From: Chrysomallon squamiferum
Lineage: Eukaryota; Mollusca; Gastropoda; Neomphalida; Peltospiridae
Reading direction: 5' to 3'
Length of the DNA stretch: 64,000 nucleotides
Assembly (NCBI GenBank): GCA_012295275.1
Contig: CM022669.1
Coordinates: 5,285,277-5,349,276, forward strand
The position numbers and the translations under genes are program-made. Of this stretch, positions 38,301 through 53,300 are shown in pieces (within the stretch, counting starts at the first letter, position 1; every line of letters starts with the position of its first letter). The notes beneath the pieces are model-generated. The model searched no databases and had not been told where the DNA came from. It saw only the letters and a list, made by a program, of their open reading frames with translations.

Positions 38301-41300
38301 AAATAAATAAATACTGGTCTCTACTACTTCATAAGATGAATTTCAAAATGTTCAATCTCTATTAAGGTGAGATTAGTTTTAGACTGTTTGCTGATGTTAA
38401 TTGTGTTTGTTTTAGGTGACCAGTACACCTAACTGTAGTGACATGATGGGGCCAAATGCAGCTACAGAATTTATCTCAAGGCATTGTGTTGATGGCAAAT
38501 TTACTTTTGTTGACCAAAGGTAAAGTTACTGTTCATAGTAATTGTAAACCCTGACTTCAAAAAAAAAAAAAAAAAAACCAAAAGAAAATTCAGAAATATA
38601 AATTGTATTTGCAGTATTTATGAAAGTTTATTTTCAAAGCTTATTTTTACCATGGAAAGTATTCATCTTGTACTAACTTGTTACCTTAACAAGGCACATT
38701 TATAGTTGGAGCGGTATTTTGTTATTTTATAAACTGCACATTAATAAAATGTGGAAACATTTACATGTTACAGAGTGACAGCCGTTCTGGGATATCAGCC
38801 TCAAGATTTGCTGGGCAAATCAGCGTTTGATTTTTACCACCCTGAAGATCAGAGTCATATGAAAGAGACATTTGATCAAGGTATCATGCTTGCGAAAGAA
38901 ATTATTTACAAATTTAGAATTAACTGAAGGACATGCTTTGTTAATAAAGTAAAGAAGAAAATATTATTTGGATTACTTTGTACAATAAAAGTTAAATCTT
39001 CAGTGTTGTTGAAAAAGTCCTAAAATTCCTACAACAGGAATTCATTTAAAAAAAAAAAAAAACCTTACTGCACATTGTGCAAAACAATATTATTATAAAA
39101 CATTTATACTAAACCAGTTTATAAAAACTTTATTTTAGAATAATTTGGAAAGTTTTTGTTTTAAATAGTGCTGAAGTTAAAAGGTCAGGTCATGTCAATT
39201 ATGTACCGTTTCCGGGCATCCAATCGAGAGTGGGTGTGGCTTAGAACAAGCAGTTTCAGTTTTCAGAACCCATACACAGATGAAGTAGAGTACATTGTTT
39301 GTACAAACTCCTCAGCAAAGTAAGCAGATTTATACCTGAAACAAAATGGTCTTTGTTTTCTAGCATCTTTGTCTGATGCAGTTTTTGTAAAGCATTGTTC
39401 ATGCTATATTCCATTTGAATTTTTATTATCAGTGTGTTGAAAATGATTCTGTTTATAAAATAGAATGACTGTGCTTGTTATTTTTCTTTCAGAAAATTAA
39501 ATATCTATCTAAAATAATATCTATATAAAAATGTATTTTTCCTAGGGATTAGTCTTTTTGTTTTTTAATTTTAAAAAGATTTTTAAAAGTATAGCTATAT
39601 TCATTATGTATTTACTTATCAGTTATATAGCAGGTTCTGCTCAAATGTGTAAAACAAGTTTTAAAATGTCTCTTTGCATAGGGGAGTACAGCAAGGCGGA
39701 GCCTCAGCCCTTCCAGCAGTTGACCAGGCATCTGATTCGGGTGTCATCAATTCATTTCCAGCTGCCCGACCCATGCACCAGGAACACATGGTGATCAGCA
39801 GCGGCAGTGGCAAGTCGGACTACCGTGACAACAGCTACCATGGAGCTGACATGTACAGGACTGTCCAGCCTGAGGTGTTCGGTTCGTACCAGCAGTCAGG
39901 GGGTGTCAAATATCCGAGTCTGTCCACCCAGAACAACATGGGTATGTCCCAGTCAGTCAACTCAATGAGACGCAGCCCGTCACAGACCACTAGTGGCTGG
40001 ACAGCACAGGGATATCCCAGACCAGAGGTCAGTAATAATTAATTTAGCAACACGCAGGAGATTTCTTCAAAATAGTAACAAAATGTACATTAGAAACCTC
40101 TTTTATAATTAATAGCCAATATCTGAAGTATTTGTGATATCTCAGAACAGATGTTTCTATTAATTAAAAGGTAACATAGATAATAGTTGAAACGTCTGTG
40201 ATATTCCAGAACTGGATGTTAGTATTTATTAATTGATATATATATAACAACTGAAAACTCATAATAAGTCAGAGTAATACGCTTATTATCATAACTGAGT
40301 CAAAATACCCATTGAAGATTTTAGATAATTAACAAGATTTTGAAATAGAATTATATTGAAGTCAAAACTATTTTCAAATACTATTTATTATCATAAAATT
40401 ATTTAAAAATGTTGTTTTTGTTTCATGTGTGTGTGTGTGTGTGAATGTTTGTCTGTCTGTCTGTATATTTTATATTTGATATTTCATTTAATACTTTTCT
40501 CACGCTAAAACAGATAAGAATTCTTGCATTTCTGTATGTTTAAACTACATGTTGCTATGGAAGCAGCAGCTGTCAAGTTGTGAACTCAAATGAACAAAAT
40601 TCATGATGACGAACATGAAATTGATTTTTATCAAAATAAAGCTACTAAAATGTTTGTATCTTGGTAACTACAACAGTGACTGTCTGTGTGGTTAACCAGC
40701 GTCATTGAACATTTTAGATAAATAAATTATGGATTTTGGAAGACATCTAAATATTATTAAAACTTTCTTATAGAATTATATTGAAATCAAAACTGTTTTC
40801 AAATACTATTAATTCTGTAATTAGTAAATTAAATTTTGTTTTTATGAGTATGGGTTTTGGGGAGGGTTTAGTATGATTAGTTTTATATGAATGATAAAAG
40901 AACATTTTAAAAAAAAAGTCACAGTTTAATTTGTTCGCTGTTGTTATATATGTGTTTGTATCTGTGTATTGTTTACAGTTATTCAGTTAGTTTTGATACT
41001 TGTCTCAACCTAAGAAGATGTTAATGGAAGTATGTTTCAGTATTGCTCACACATACATCTCAAAACATCTCATTAATTAATATGATAAGAATTAGATTTT
41101 TAGGGTCCCTAACCTTTACAGATTTCTTGCGTTTTACATGTTTAAACTACATGTTGCTATGGAAGCAGCTGCCATCATGTTTGTGAGCACAGATGAACAA
41201 AATTCATGATGACGAACATGAGATTGATTTTTATCAAAATAAAATTTACTAGAATGTCTGTATCTTGGTAACCACAACAGTGACTGTCTGTGTGGTCATC

Positions 41301-44300
41301 CTTCATCATTGAACATTTTAGATAAATAGTTTTTTGAAGACATCTTAGATTTCAGAATAAAACCACCAATATTATTAGAACATTTCTAGTATAATTATAT
41401 TAAAATCAAAACCATTTTCAAATAGATTGTTATTGTTATAATTAGTCAATTAATTATTTTGTTATTTATGAGAACTTACATTTTTTTTGGGAGGGTTTAG
41501 TCTGATTAGTTTTATGAAATTAATTGTGAATGATAAAAGAAAATTTAAAAATAAATTCAGTTTAATTGTTCACTGTTCATATATTGATGTTTGCGTGGGT
41601 GTATATTTTACAATTTTGATGTAGATATTTTACTATTTAGTCAGTTTTGATACTTGTCTCAACCTAAGAAGATGTTAATGGAAGTATGTTTCAGTATTGC
41701 TCACACATACATCTCAAAACATCTCATGAGTTAATATGATAATAATTAGATTTTTAGGGTCCCTAACCATTACAGATTTCTTGCGTTTTACATATTTAAA
41801 CTATATGTGGCTATGGAAGCAGCTGCCATCATGTTTGTGAGCTCAGATGAACAAAATTCATGATGACGAACATGAGACTGATTTTTATCAAAATGAAACT
41901 AGAATGTCTATATCTTGGTAACAACAACAGTGACTGTCTGTGTGGTCATCCTTCATCATTGAACATTTTAGATAAATAATGTTTTGGCTTTTGGAATAAA
42001 ACACCAATATTATTAAAAATTTCTAGTATAATTATACTGAAATCAAAACTATTTTCAGATAGATTATTTGTCTTATAATTAGTAAATTAATTATTTACTA
42101 GAATTTAATTGGTTTTTAGGTGGGGGTTTTTATTATTATTTTTTAGAATGGGTAGTTTTGTGGGATTAATGCTGTGAATGATAAAATAATTTAAAAAAAA
42201 GTCAGTTTAATTGTTGACTGTTGGTGTATTTTTACAGTTTTGATGTAGATATTTTACTATTTTGTTTTGATATTTGTCTCAACCTTTAAAAGATGTTCAT
42301 GGAAATATGGTGCAATATTGCTCACACACATATCTCAAAACTTCACAATAATTAATATAAGATTTCTTGCATTTGTACGTGTTTAAAACACATGTTGCTA
42401 TGGAAGCAGCTGCCATACTATTTATGAGCTCACATGAACAAAATTCATGATGACGAACAAGACACTATTTTTCATCAAAATAAAGCTTCTAAGATTTTTG
42501 TATCTTGGTAACCACAACAGCGACTGTCTGTGTGGTCATCCTGCATCATTGAACATTTTAGATAAATAATTTTTGGAAGACATCTTAGATTTCAGAATAA
42601 AACCACCAATATTGTTAACATTTCTAGTATAATTATATTGAAATAAAAACCATTTTCAAATAGATTGTTATTGTTATAATTAGTAAATTAATTATTTTGT
42701 TATTTATGAGAACTTATGGGTTTTTGGGGAGGGTTTAGTATGATTAGTTTTATGAAATTAATTGTGAATGATAAAAGAAAATTTAAAAATAAATTCACAG
42801 TTTAATTGTTCACTGTTCATATATTGATGTTTGCGTGGGTGTATATTTTACAGTTTTGATGTAGATATTTTACTATTTAGTCAGTTTTGAAACTGGTCTC
42901 AACCTAACAAAGATGTTATTAGAAGTATAGTACAATATTGCTCCCACCTACGTCTCAAAACATCTCACTAATTAATATATTACAAATTAGATTTATGTAT
43001 AGGTCCTTAAACATATTCCCATTACCGATTTCTTGCATTTCTACATGTTTAAGCTACATGTTGCTGTGGAAGCAGTTGCCATCGTGTTTATAAGCTCACA
43101 TGAACAAATTCATGGTGACGAACATGAGATTGATTTTTGTAAAAATAAAATTTACTAGAATGTCTGTATCTTGGTAACCACAACAGTGACTGTCTGTGTG
43201 GTCATCCTTCATCATTGAACATTTTAGATAAATAGTTTTTTGAAGACATCTTAGATTTCGGAATAAAACCACCAATATTATTAGAACATTTCTAGTATAA
43301 TTATATTAAAATCAAAACCATTTTCAAATAGATTGTTATTGTTATAATTAGTCAATTAATTATTTTGTTATTTATGAGAACTTACGTTTTTTTTGGGAGG
43401 GTTTAGTCTGATTAGTTTTATGAAATTAATTGTGAATGATAAAAGAAAATTTAAAAATAAATTCAGTTTAATTGTTCACTGTTCATATATTGATGTTTGC
43501 GTGGGTGTATATTTTACAATTTTGATGTAGATATTTTACTATTTAGTCAGTTTTGATACTTGTCTCAACCTAAGAAGATGTTAATGGAAGTATGTTTCAG
43601 TATTGCTCACACATACATCTCAAAACATCTCATGAGTTAATATGATAAGAATTAGATTTTTAGGGTCCCTAACCATTACAGATTTCTTGCGTTTTACATA
43701 TTTAAACTATATGTGGCTATGGAAGCAGCTGCCATCATGTTTGTGAGCTCAGATGAACAAAATTCATGATGACGAACATGAGATTGATTTTTATCAAAAT
43801 AAAACTAGAATGTCTATATCTTGGTAACAACAACAGTGACTGTCTGTGTGGTCATCCTTCATCATTGAACATTTTAGATAAATAATGTTTTGGCTTTTGG
43901 AATAAAACACCAATATTATTAAAAATTTCTAGTATAATTATACTGAAATCAAAACTATTTTCAGATAGATTATTTGTCTTATAATTAGTAAATTAATTAT
44001 TTACTAGAATTTAATTGGTTTTTAGGTGGGGGTTTTTATTATTATTTTTTAGAATGGGTAGTTTTGTGGGATTAATGCTGTGAATGATAAAATAATTTAA
44101 AAAAAAGTCAGTTTAATTGTTGACTGTTGGTGTATTTTTACAGTTTTGATGTAGATATTTTACTATTTTGTTTTGATATTTGTCTCAACCTTTAAAAGAT
44201 GTTCATGGAAATATGGTGCAATATTGCTCACACACATATCTCAAAACTTCACAATAATTAATATAAGATTTCTTGCATTTGTACGTGTTTAAAACACATG

Positions 44301-47300
44301 TTGCTATGGAAGCAGCTGCCATACTATTTATGAGCTCACATGAACAAAATTCATGATGACGAACAAGACACTATTTTTCATCAAAATAAAGCTTCTAAGA
44401 TTTTTGTATCTTGGTAACCACAACAGCGACTGTCTGTGTGGTCATCCTGCATCATTGAACATTTTAGATAAATAATTTTTGGAAGACATCTTAGATTTCA
44501 GAATAAAACCACCAATATTGTTAACATTTCTAGTATAATTATATTGAAATAAAAACCATTTTCAAATAGATTGTTATTGTTATAATTAGTAAATTAATTA
44601 TTTTGTTATTTATGAGAACTTATGGGTTTTTGGGGAGGGTTTAGTATGATTAGTTTTATGAAATTAATTGTGAATGATAAAAGAAAATTTAAAAATAAAT
44701 TCACAGTTTAATTGTTCACTGTTCATATATTGATGTTTGTGTGGGTGTATATTTTACAGTTTTGATGTAGATATTTTACTATTTAGTCAGTTTTGAAACT
44801 TGTCTCAACCTAACAAAGATGTTATTAGAAGTATAGTACAATATTGCTCCCACCTACGTCTCAAAACATCTCACTAATTAATATATTACAAATTAGATTT
44901 ATGTATAGGTCCTTAAACATATTCCCATTACCGATTTCTTGCATTTCTACATGTTTAAGCTACATGTTGCTGTGGAAGCAGTTGCCATCGTGTTTATAAG
45001 CTCACATGAACAAATTCATGGTGACGAACATGAGATTGATTTTTGTAAAAATAAAGCTACTAAAATATTTGTATCTTGGTAACTACAACAGTGACTGTCT
45101 GTGTGGTTAACCTGCGTCATTGAACATTTTAAATAAATAAATTATGGATTTTGGAAGACATCTAAATATTATTAAAACTTTCTTGTAGAATTATATTGAA
45201 ATCAAAACTGTTTTCAAATACGATTAATTCTGTAATTAGTAAATTAATTATTTATTTTATTTAATTGGTTTTTTGTTTTTTATTATTTTTTTAGAATGGT
45301 TAGTTTTTTGGGATGAATGCTGTGAAAAAAATAATTTTAAAAAAGTCAGTTTAATTGTTGACTGTTGGTATATTTTTACAGTTTTGATGTAGATATTTTA
45401 CAGTTATTTTGTTTTGATATTTGTCTCAACCTTTAAAAGATGTTAATGGAAGTATGTTTCAGTATTGCTCACACATACATCTCAAAACATCTCATTAATT
45501 AATATGATAAGAATTAGATTTTTAGGGTCCCTAACCATTACAGATTTCTTGCGTTTTACATGTTAAAACTATATGTGGCTATGGAACCAGCTGCCATCAT
45601 GTTTGTGAGCACAGATGAACAAAATTCATGATGATGAATCAAGCATTTATTTTTATCAAAATAAAACTACTAGAATGTCTGTATCTTGGTAACAACAACA
45701 GTGACTGTCTGTGTGGTCATCCTTCATCATTGAACATATTAGATAAATAATTTTTGGAAGACATCTTAGATTTCAGAATAAAACCACCAATATTATTAAA
45801 AAATTTCTATTATAATTATATTAAAATAAAAACAATTTTCAAATAGATTGTTATTGATATAATTAGTAAATTAATTATTTTGTTATTTATGAGAACTTAC
45901 GATTTTTTTGGGAGGGTTTAGTATGATTAGTTTTATGAAATTAATGCTGTGAATGGTAAAAGAAAATTTAGAAAGAAATTCACAGTTTAATTGTTCACTG
46001 TTCATATATTGATGTTTGCGTGGGTGTATATTTTACAGTTTTGATGTAGATATTTTACTATTTAGTCAGTTTTGAAACTTGTCTCAACCTAACAAAGATG
46101 TTATTTTGGAAGTATGGTACAACATTGCTCCCACCTACGTCTCAAAACATCTCACTAATTAATATATTACAAATTAGATTTATGTATAGGTCCTTAAACA
46201 TATTCCCATTACCGATTTCTTGCATTTCTACATGTTGCTTTGGAAGCAGTTGCCATCATGTTTATAAGCTCACGTGAACAAAATTCATGATGACGAACAT
46301 GAGATTGATTTTTATCAAAATAAAACTACTAGAATGTCTATATCTTGGTAACAACAACAGTGACTGTCTGTGTGGTACTCCTTCATCATTGAACATTTTA
46401 GATAAATAATGTTTTGGCTTTTGGAATAAAACACCAATATTATTAAAAATTTCTAGTATAATTATATTGAAATCAAAACTATTTTCAGATAGATTATTTG
46501 TCTTATAATTAGTAAATTAATTATTTACGAGAATTTAATTGGTTTTTAGGTGGGGGTTTTTATTATTATTTTTTAGAATGGGTAGTTTTGTGGGATTAAT
46601 GCTGTGAATGATAAAATAATTTTTAAAAAAATGTCAGTTTAATTGTTGACTGTTGGTTTATTTTTACATTTTTGATGTAGATATTCTTTTACTATTTAGT
46701 TTTGATATTTGTCTCAACCTTTAAAAGATGTTCATGGAAGTATGGTGCAATATTGCTCACACACATATCTCAAAACTTCACAATAATTAAAATGATAAGA
46801 TTTCTTGCATTTGTATGTGTTTAAAACACATGTTGCTATAGAAGCAGCTGCCATCCTATTTATGAGCTCACATGAACAAAATTCATGATGACGAACAAGA
46901 CACTATTTTTCATCAAAATAAAGCTTCTAAGATTTTTGTATCTTGGTAACCACAACAGCGACTGTCTGTGTGGTCATCCTGCATCATTGAACATTTTAGA
47001 TAAATAATTTTTGGAAGACATCTTAGATTTCAGAATAAAACCATCAATATTATTAAAAAAATTCTGTTATATTAAAATAAAAACCATTTTCAAATAGATT
47101 GTTATTGTTATAATTAGTAAATTAATTATTTTGTTATTTATGAGAACTTATGGGTTTTTGGGGAGGGTTTAGTATGATTAGTTTTATGAAATTAATTGTG
47201 AATGATAAAAGAAAATTTAAAAATAAATTCACAGTTTAATTGTTCACTGTTCATATATTGATGTTTGTGTGGGTGTATATTTTACAGTTTTGATGTAGAT

Positions 47301-50300
47301 ATTTTACTATTTAGTCAGTTTTGAAACTTGTCTCAACCTAACAAAGATGTTATTAGAAGTATAGTACAATATTGCTCCCACCTACGTCTCAAAACATCTC
47401 ACTAATTAATATATTACAAATTAGATTTATGTATAGGTCCTTAAACATATTCCCATTTCTGATTTCTTGCATTTCTACATGTTTAAGCTACATGTTGCTG
47501 TGGAAGCAGTTGCCATCGTGTTTATAAGCTCACATGAACAAATTCATGGTGACGAACATGAGATTGATTTTTGTAAAAATAAAGCTACTAAAATATTTGT
47601 ATCTTGGTAACTACAACAGTGACTGTCTGTGTGGTTAACCTGCGTCATTGAACATTTTAAATAAATAAATTATGGATTTTGGAAGACATCTAAATATTAT
47701 TAAAACTTTCTTGTAGAATTATATTGAAATCAAAACTGTTTTCAAATACTATTAATTCTGTAATTAGTAAATTAATTATTTTATTTAAGAGATTTTTGTT
47801 TTTGTTTTTTTATAGTGGTTAGTTTTATGAATGATAAAAGAACATTTTAAAAAAGTCACAGTTTAATTGTTCGCTGTTGGTATATATGTGTTTGCATCTG
47901 TGTATTGTTTACAGTTATTCAGTTAGTTTTGATACTTGTCTGAATCTAAGAAGATGTTAATGGAAGTATGTTTCAGTATTGCTCACACATACATCTCAAA
48001 ACATCTCATTAATTAATATGATAAGAATTAGATTTTTAGGGTCCCTAACCATTACAGATTTCTTGCGTTTTACATGTTTAAACTATATGTGGCTATGGAA
48101 CCAGCTGCCATCATGTTTGTGAGCACAGATGAACAAAATTCATGATGATGAATTAAGCATTTATTTTTATCAAAATAAAACTACTAGAATGTCTGTATCT
48201 TGGTAACAACAACAGTGACTGTCTGTGTGGTCATCCTTCATCATTGAACATATTAGATAAATAATTTTTGGAAGACATCTTAGATTTCAGAATAAAACCA
48301 CCAATATTATTAAAAAATTTCTATTATAATTATATTAAAATAAAAACAATTTTCAAATAGATTGTTATTGATATAATTAGTAAATTAATTATTTTGTTAT
48401 TTATGAGAACTTATGATTTTTTTGGGAGGGTTTAGTATGATTAGTTTTATGAAATTAATGCTGTGAATGGTAAAAGAAAATTTAGAAAAAAATTCACAGT
48501 TTAATTGTTCACTGTTCATATATTGATGTTTGCGTGGGTGTATATTTTACAGTTTTGATGTAGATATTTTACTATTTAGTCAGTTTTGAAACTTGTCTCA
48601 ACCTAACAAAGATGTTATTTTGGAAGTATGGTACAACATTGCTCCCACCTACGTCTCAAAACATCTCACTAATTAATATATTACAAATTAGATTTATGTA
48701 TAGGTCCTTAAACATATTCCCATTACCGATTTCTTGCATTTCTACATGTTTAAGCTACATGTTGCTGTGGAAGCAGTTGCCATCGTGTTTATAAGCTCAC
48801 ATGAACAAATTCATGGTGATGAACATGAGATTGATTTTTGTAAAAATAAAGCTACTAAAATATTTGTATCTTGGTAACTACAACAGTGACTGTCTGTGTG
48901 GTTAACCTGCGTCATTGAACATTTTAGATAAATAAATTATGGATTTTGGAAGACATCTAAATATTATTAAAACTTTCCTGTGGAATTATATTGAAATCAA
49001 AACTGTTTTCAAATACTATTAATTCTGTAATTAGTAAATTAATTATTTTGTTATTTAAGAGAATTTGTTTTTCTTCTTTTTTTTTATTGTGGCTAGTTTT
49101 ATGAAATTAATGCTGTGAATGATAAAAGAAAATTTTAAAAAGTCACAGTTTAACTGTTCGCTGTTGTTATATATGTGTTTGCATCTGTGTATTGTTTACA
49201 GTTATTCAGTTAGTTTTGATACTTGTCTCAACCTAAGAAGATGTTAATGGAAGTATGTTTCAGTATTGCTCACACATACATCTCAAAACATCTCATGAAT
49301 TAATATGATAAGAATTAGATTTATGTATAGGTCCTTAAACATATTCCCATTATAGATTTCTTGCATTTCTACATGTTTAAGCTACATGTTGCTATGGAAG
49401 CAGTTGCCATCATGTTTATAAGCTCACGTGAACAAAATTCATGATAACGAACATGAGATTGATTTTTGTAAAAATAAAGCTACTAAAATATTTGTATCTT
49501 AGTAACTACAACAGTGACTGTCTGTGTGGTTAACCTGCGTCATTGAACATTTTAGATAAATAATGTTTTGGCTTTTGGAATAAAACACCAATATTATTAA
49601 AAATTTCTAGTATAATTATATTGAAATCAAAACTATTTTCAGATAGATTATTAGTCTTATAATTAGTAAATTAATTATCTACGAGAATTTAATTGGTTTT
49701 TAGGTGGGGTTATTTATTATTATTTTTTAGAATGGTTAGTTTTGTGGGATTAATGCTGTGAATGATAAAATAATTTTAAAAAAAAGTCAGTTTATTTGTT
49801 GACTGTTGGTGTATTTTTACATTTTTGATGTAGATATTTTACTATTTTGTTTTGATATTTGTCTCAACCTTTAAAAGATGTTCATGGAAGTATGGTGCTC
49901 ACAGACATATCTCAAAACTTCACAATAATTAATATGATAAGATTTCTTGCATTTGTTCGTGTTTAAAACACATGTTGCTATGGAAGCAGCTGCCAATCTA
50001 TTTATGAGCTCACATGAACAAAATTCATGATGACGAACAAGACACTATTTTTCATCAAAATAAAGCTTCTAAGATTTTTGTATCTTGGTAACCACAACAG
50101 CGACAGTCTGTGTGGTCATCCTGCATCATTGAACATTTTAGATAAATACTTTTTGGAAGACATCTTAGATTTCAGAATAAAACCATCAATATTATTAAAA
50201 AATTTCTGTTATAATTATATTAAAATAAAAACCATTTTAAAATAGATTGTTATTGTTATAATTAGTAAATTAATTATTTTGTTATTTATGAGAACTTATT

Positions 50301-53300
50301 TTTTTTTTGGGAGGGTTTAGTATGATTAGTTTTATGAAATTAATGCTGTGAATGGTAAAAGAAAATTTAAAAAGAAATTCACAATTTAATTGTTCACTGT
50401 TCATATATTGATGTTTGCGTGGGTGTATATTTTACAATTTTGATGTAGATATTTTACTATTTAGTCAGTTTCGAAACTTGTCTCAACCTAACAAAGATGT
50501 TATTGAAAGTATGGTACAATATTGCTCCCACCTACGTCTCAAAACATCTCACTAATTAATATATTACAAATTAGATTTATGTATAGGTCCTTAAACATAT
50601 TCCCATTACCGATTTCTTGCATTTCTACATGTTTAAGCTACATGTTGCTGTGGAAGCAGTTGCCATCGTGTTTATAAGCTCACATGAACAAATTCATGAT
50701 AACGAACATGAGATTGATTTTTATCAAAATAAAACTACTAGAATGTCTATATCTTGGTAACAACAACAGTGACTGTCTGTGTGGTCATCCTTCATCATTG
50801 GACATTTTAGATAAATAATGTTTTGGCTTTTGGAATAAAACACGAATATTATTAAAAATTTCTAGTATAATTATACTGAAATCAAAACTATTTTCAGATA
50901 GATTATTTGTCTTATAATTAGTAAATTAATTATTTACGAGAATTTAATTGGTTTTTAGGTGGGGGTTTTTATTATTATTTTTTAGAATGGTAGTTTTGTG
51001 GGATTAATGCTGTGAATGATAAAATAATTTAAAAAAAAGTCAGTTTAATTGTTGACTGTTGGTGTATTTTTACAGTTTTGATGTAGATATTTTACTAGTT
51101 TGTTTTGATATTTGTCTCAACCTTTAAAAGATGTTCATGGAAATATGGTGCAATATTGCTCACACACATATCTCAAAACTTCACAATAATTAATATAAGA
51201 TTTCTTGCATTTGTACGTGTTTAAAACACATGTTGCTATGGAAGCAGCTGCCATACTATTTATGAGCTCACATGAACAAAATTCATGATGACGAACAAGA
51301 CACTATTTTTCATCAAAATAAAGCTTCTAAGATTTTTGTATCTTGGTAACCACAACAGCGACTGTCTGTGTGGTCATCCTGCATCATTGAACATTTTAGA
51401 TAAATAATTTTTGGAAGACATCTTAGATTTCAGAATAAAACCACCAATATTGTTAACATTTCTAGTATAATTATATTGAAATAAAAACCATTTTCAAATA
51501 GATTGTTATTGTTATAATTAGTAAATTAATTATTTTGTTATTTATGAGAACTTATGGGTTTTTTGGGAGGGTTTAGTATGATTAGTTTTATGAAATTAAT
51601 TGTGAATGATAAAAGAAAATTTAAAAATAAATTCACAGTTTAATTGTTCACTGTTCATATATTGATGTTTGTGTGGGTGTATATTTTACAGTTTTGATGT
51701 AGATATTTTACTATTTAGTCAGTTTTGAAACTTGTCTCAACCTAACAAAGATGTTATTGAAAGTATGGTACAATATTGCTCCCACCTACGTCTCAAAACA
51801 TCTCACTAATTAATATATTACAAATTAGATTTATGTATAGGTCCTTAAACATATTCCCATTTCTGATTTCTTGCATTTCTACATGTTTAAGCTACATGTT
51901 GCTGTGGAAGCAGTTGCCATCGTGTTTATAAGCTCACATGAACAAACTCATGGTGACGAACATGAGATTGATTTTTGTAAAAATAAAGCTACTAAAATAT
52001 TTGTATCTTGGTAACTACAACAGTGACTGTCTGTGTGGTTAACCTGCGTCATTGAACATTTTAAATAAATAAATTATGGATTTTGGAAGACATCTAAATA
52101 TTATTAAAACTTTCTTGTAGAATTATATTGAAATCAAAACTATTTTCAAATAGATTATTAATCTTATAATTAGTAAATTAATTATTTTTTGGTTTTAGGT
52201 GGGATTTTTTTTTTTTTTTTTTTTTAGAATGGTTAGTTTTTTATGAATGATGAAAAAAACATTTTAAAAAAAAGTCACAGTTTAATTGTTGACTGTTGGT
52301 ATATATGTTTTGCATCTTTTATTGTTTATATTTATTCTATTTTGTTTTGATATTTGTCTGAATCTTAAAAAGATGTTAATGGAAGTATGTTTCAGTATTG
52401 CTCACACATACATCTCAAAACATCTCATTAATTAATATGATAAGAATTAGATTTTTAGGGTCCCTAACCATTACAGATTTGCATTTGTTTTACATGTTTA
52501 AAACTATATGTTGCTATGGAACCAGCTGCCATCATGTTTATGAGCACAGATGAACAAAATTCATGATGATGAATTAAGACATTTATTTTTATCAAAATAA
52601 AACTACTAGAATGTCTGTATCTTGGTAACAACAACAGTGACTGTCTGTGTGGTCATCCTTCATCATTGAACATATTAGATAAATAATTTTTGGAAGACAT
52701 CTTAGATTTCAGAATAAAACCACCAATATTATTAAAAAATTTCTATTATAATTATATTAAAATAAAAACAATTTTCAAATAGATTGTTATTGATATAATT
52801 AGTAAATTAATTATTTTGTTATTTATGAGAACTTACTTTTTTTTTGGGAGGGTTTAGTATGATTAGTTTTATGAAATTAATGCTGTGAATGGTAAAAGAA
52901 AATTTAAAAAGAAATTCACAGTTTAATTGTTCACTGTTCATATATTGATGTTTGCATGGGTGTATATTTTACAGTTTTGATGTAGATATTTTACTATTTA
53001 GTCAGTTTTGAAACTTGTCTCAACCTAAAAAGATGTTAATGGAAGTATGTTTCAGTATTGCTCACACATACATCTCAAAACATCTCATTAATTAATATAT
53101 TACAAATTAGATTTTTAGGGGTCCTTAAACATATTCCCATTACCGATTTCTTGCATTTCTACATGTTTAAGCTACATGTTGCTGTGGAAGCAGTTGCCAT
53201 CGTGTTTATAAGCTCACATGAACAAATTCATGGTGATGAACATGAGATTGATTTTTGTAAAAATAAAGCTACTAAAATATTTGTATCTTGGTAACAACAA

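Larger units (their letters stand above)
35219..39681. other. ARNT introns between exons 5 and 14
   Basis: Nine short introns (0.2-1.1 kb) separate the PAS exons. All are AT-rich with A/T homopolymers and small microsatellites such as (AT)n near 35515-35526 and 38156-38167 and (AAAT)n near 38287-38312. No nested gene or transposon is recognised. Confidence 0.75.

Noticed and set aside
39674-39681. ATG at 39674 as the start of a separate short gene
   Set aside because: The frame is ARNT exon 14; the ATG lies across the splice acceptor and is upstream of the exon boundary at 39682.
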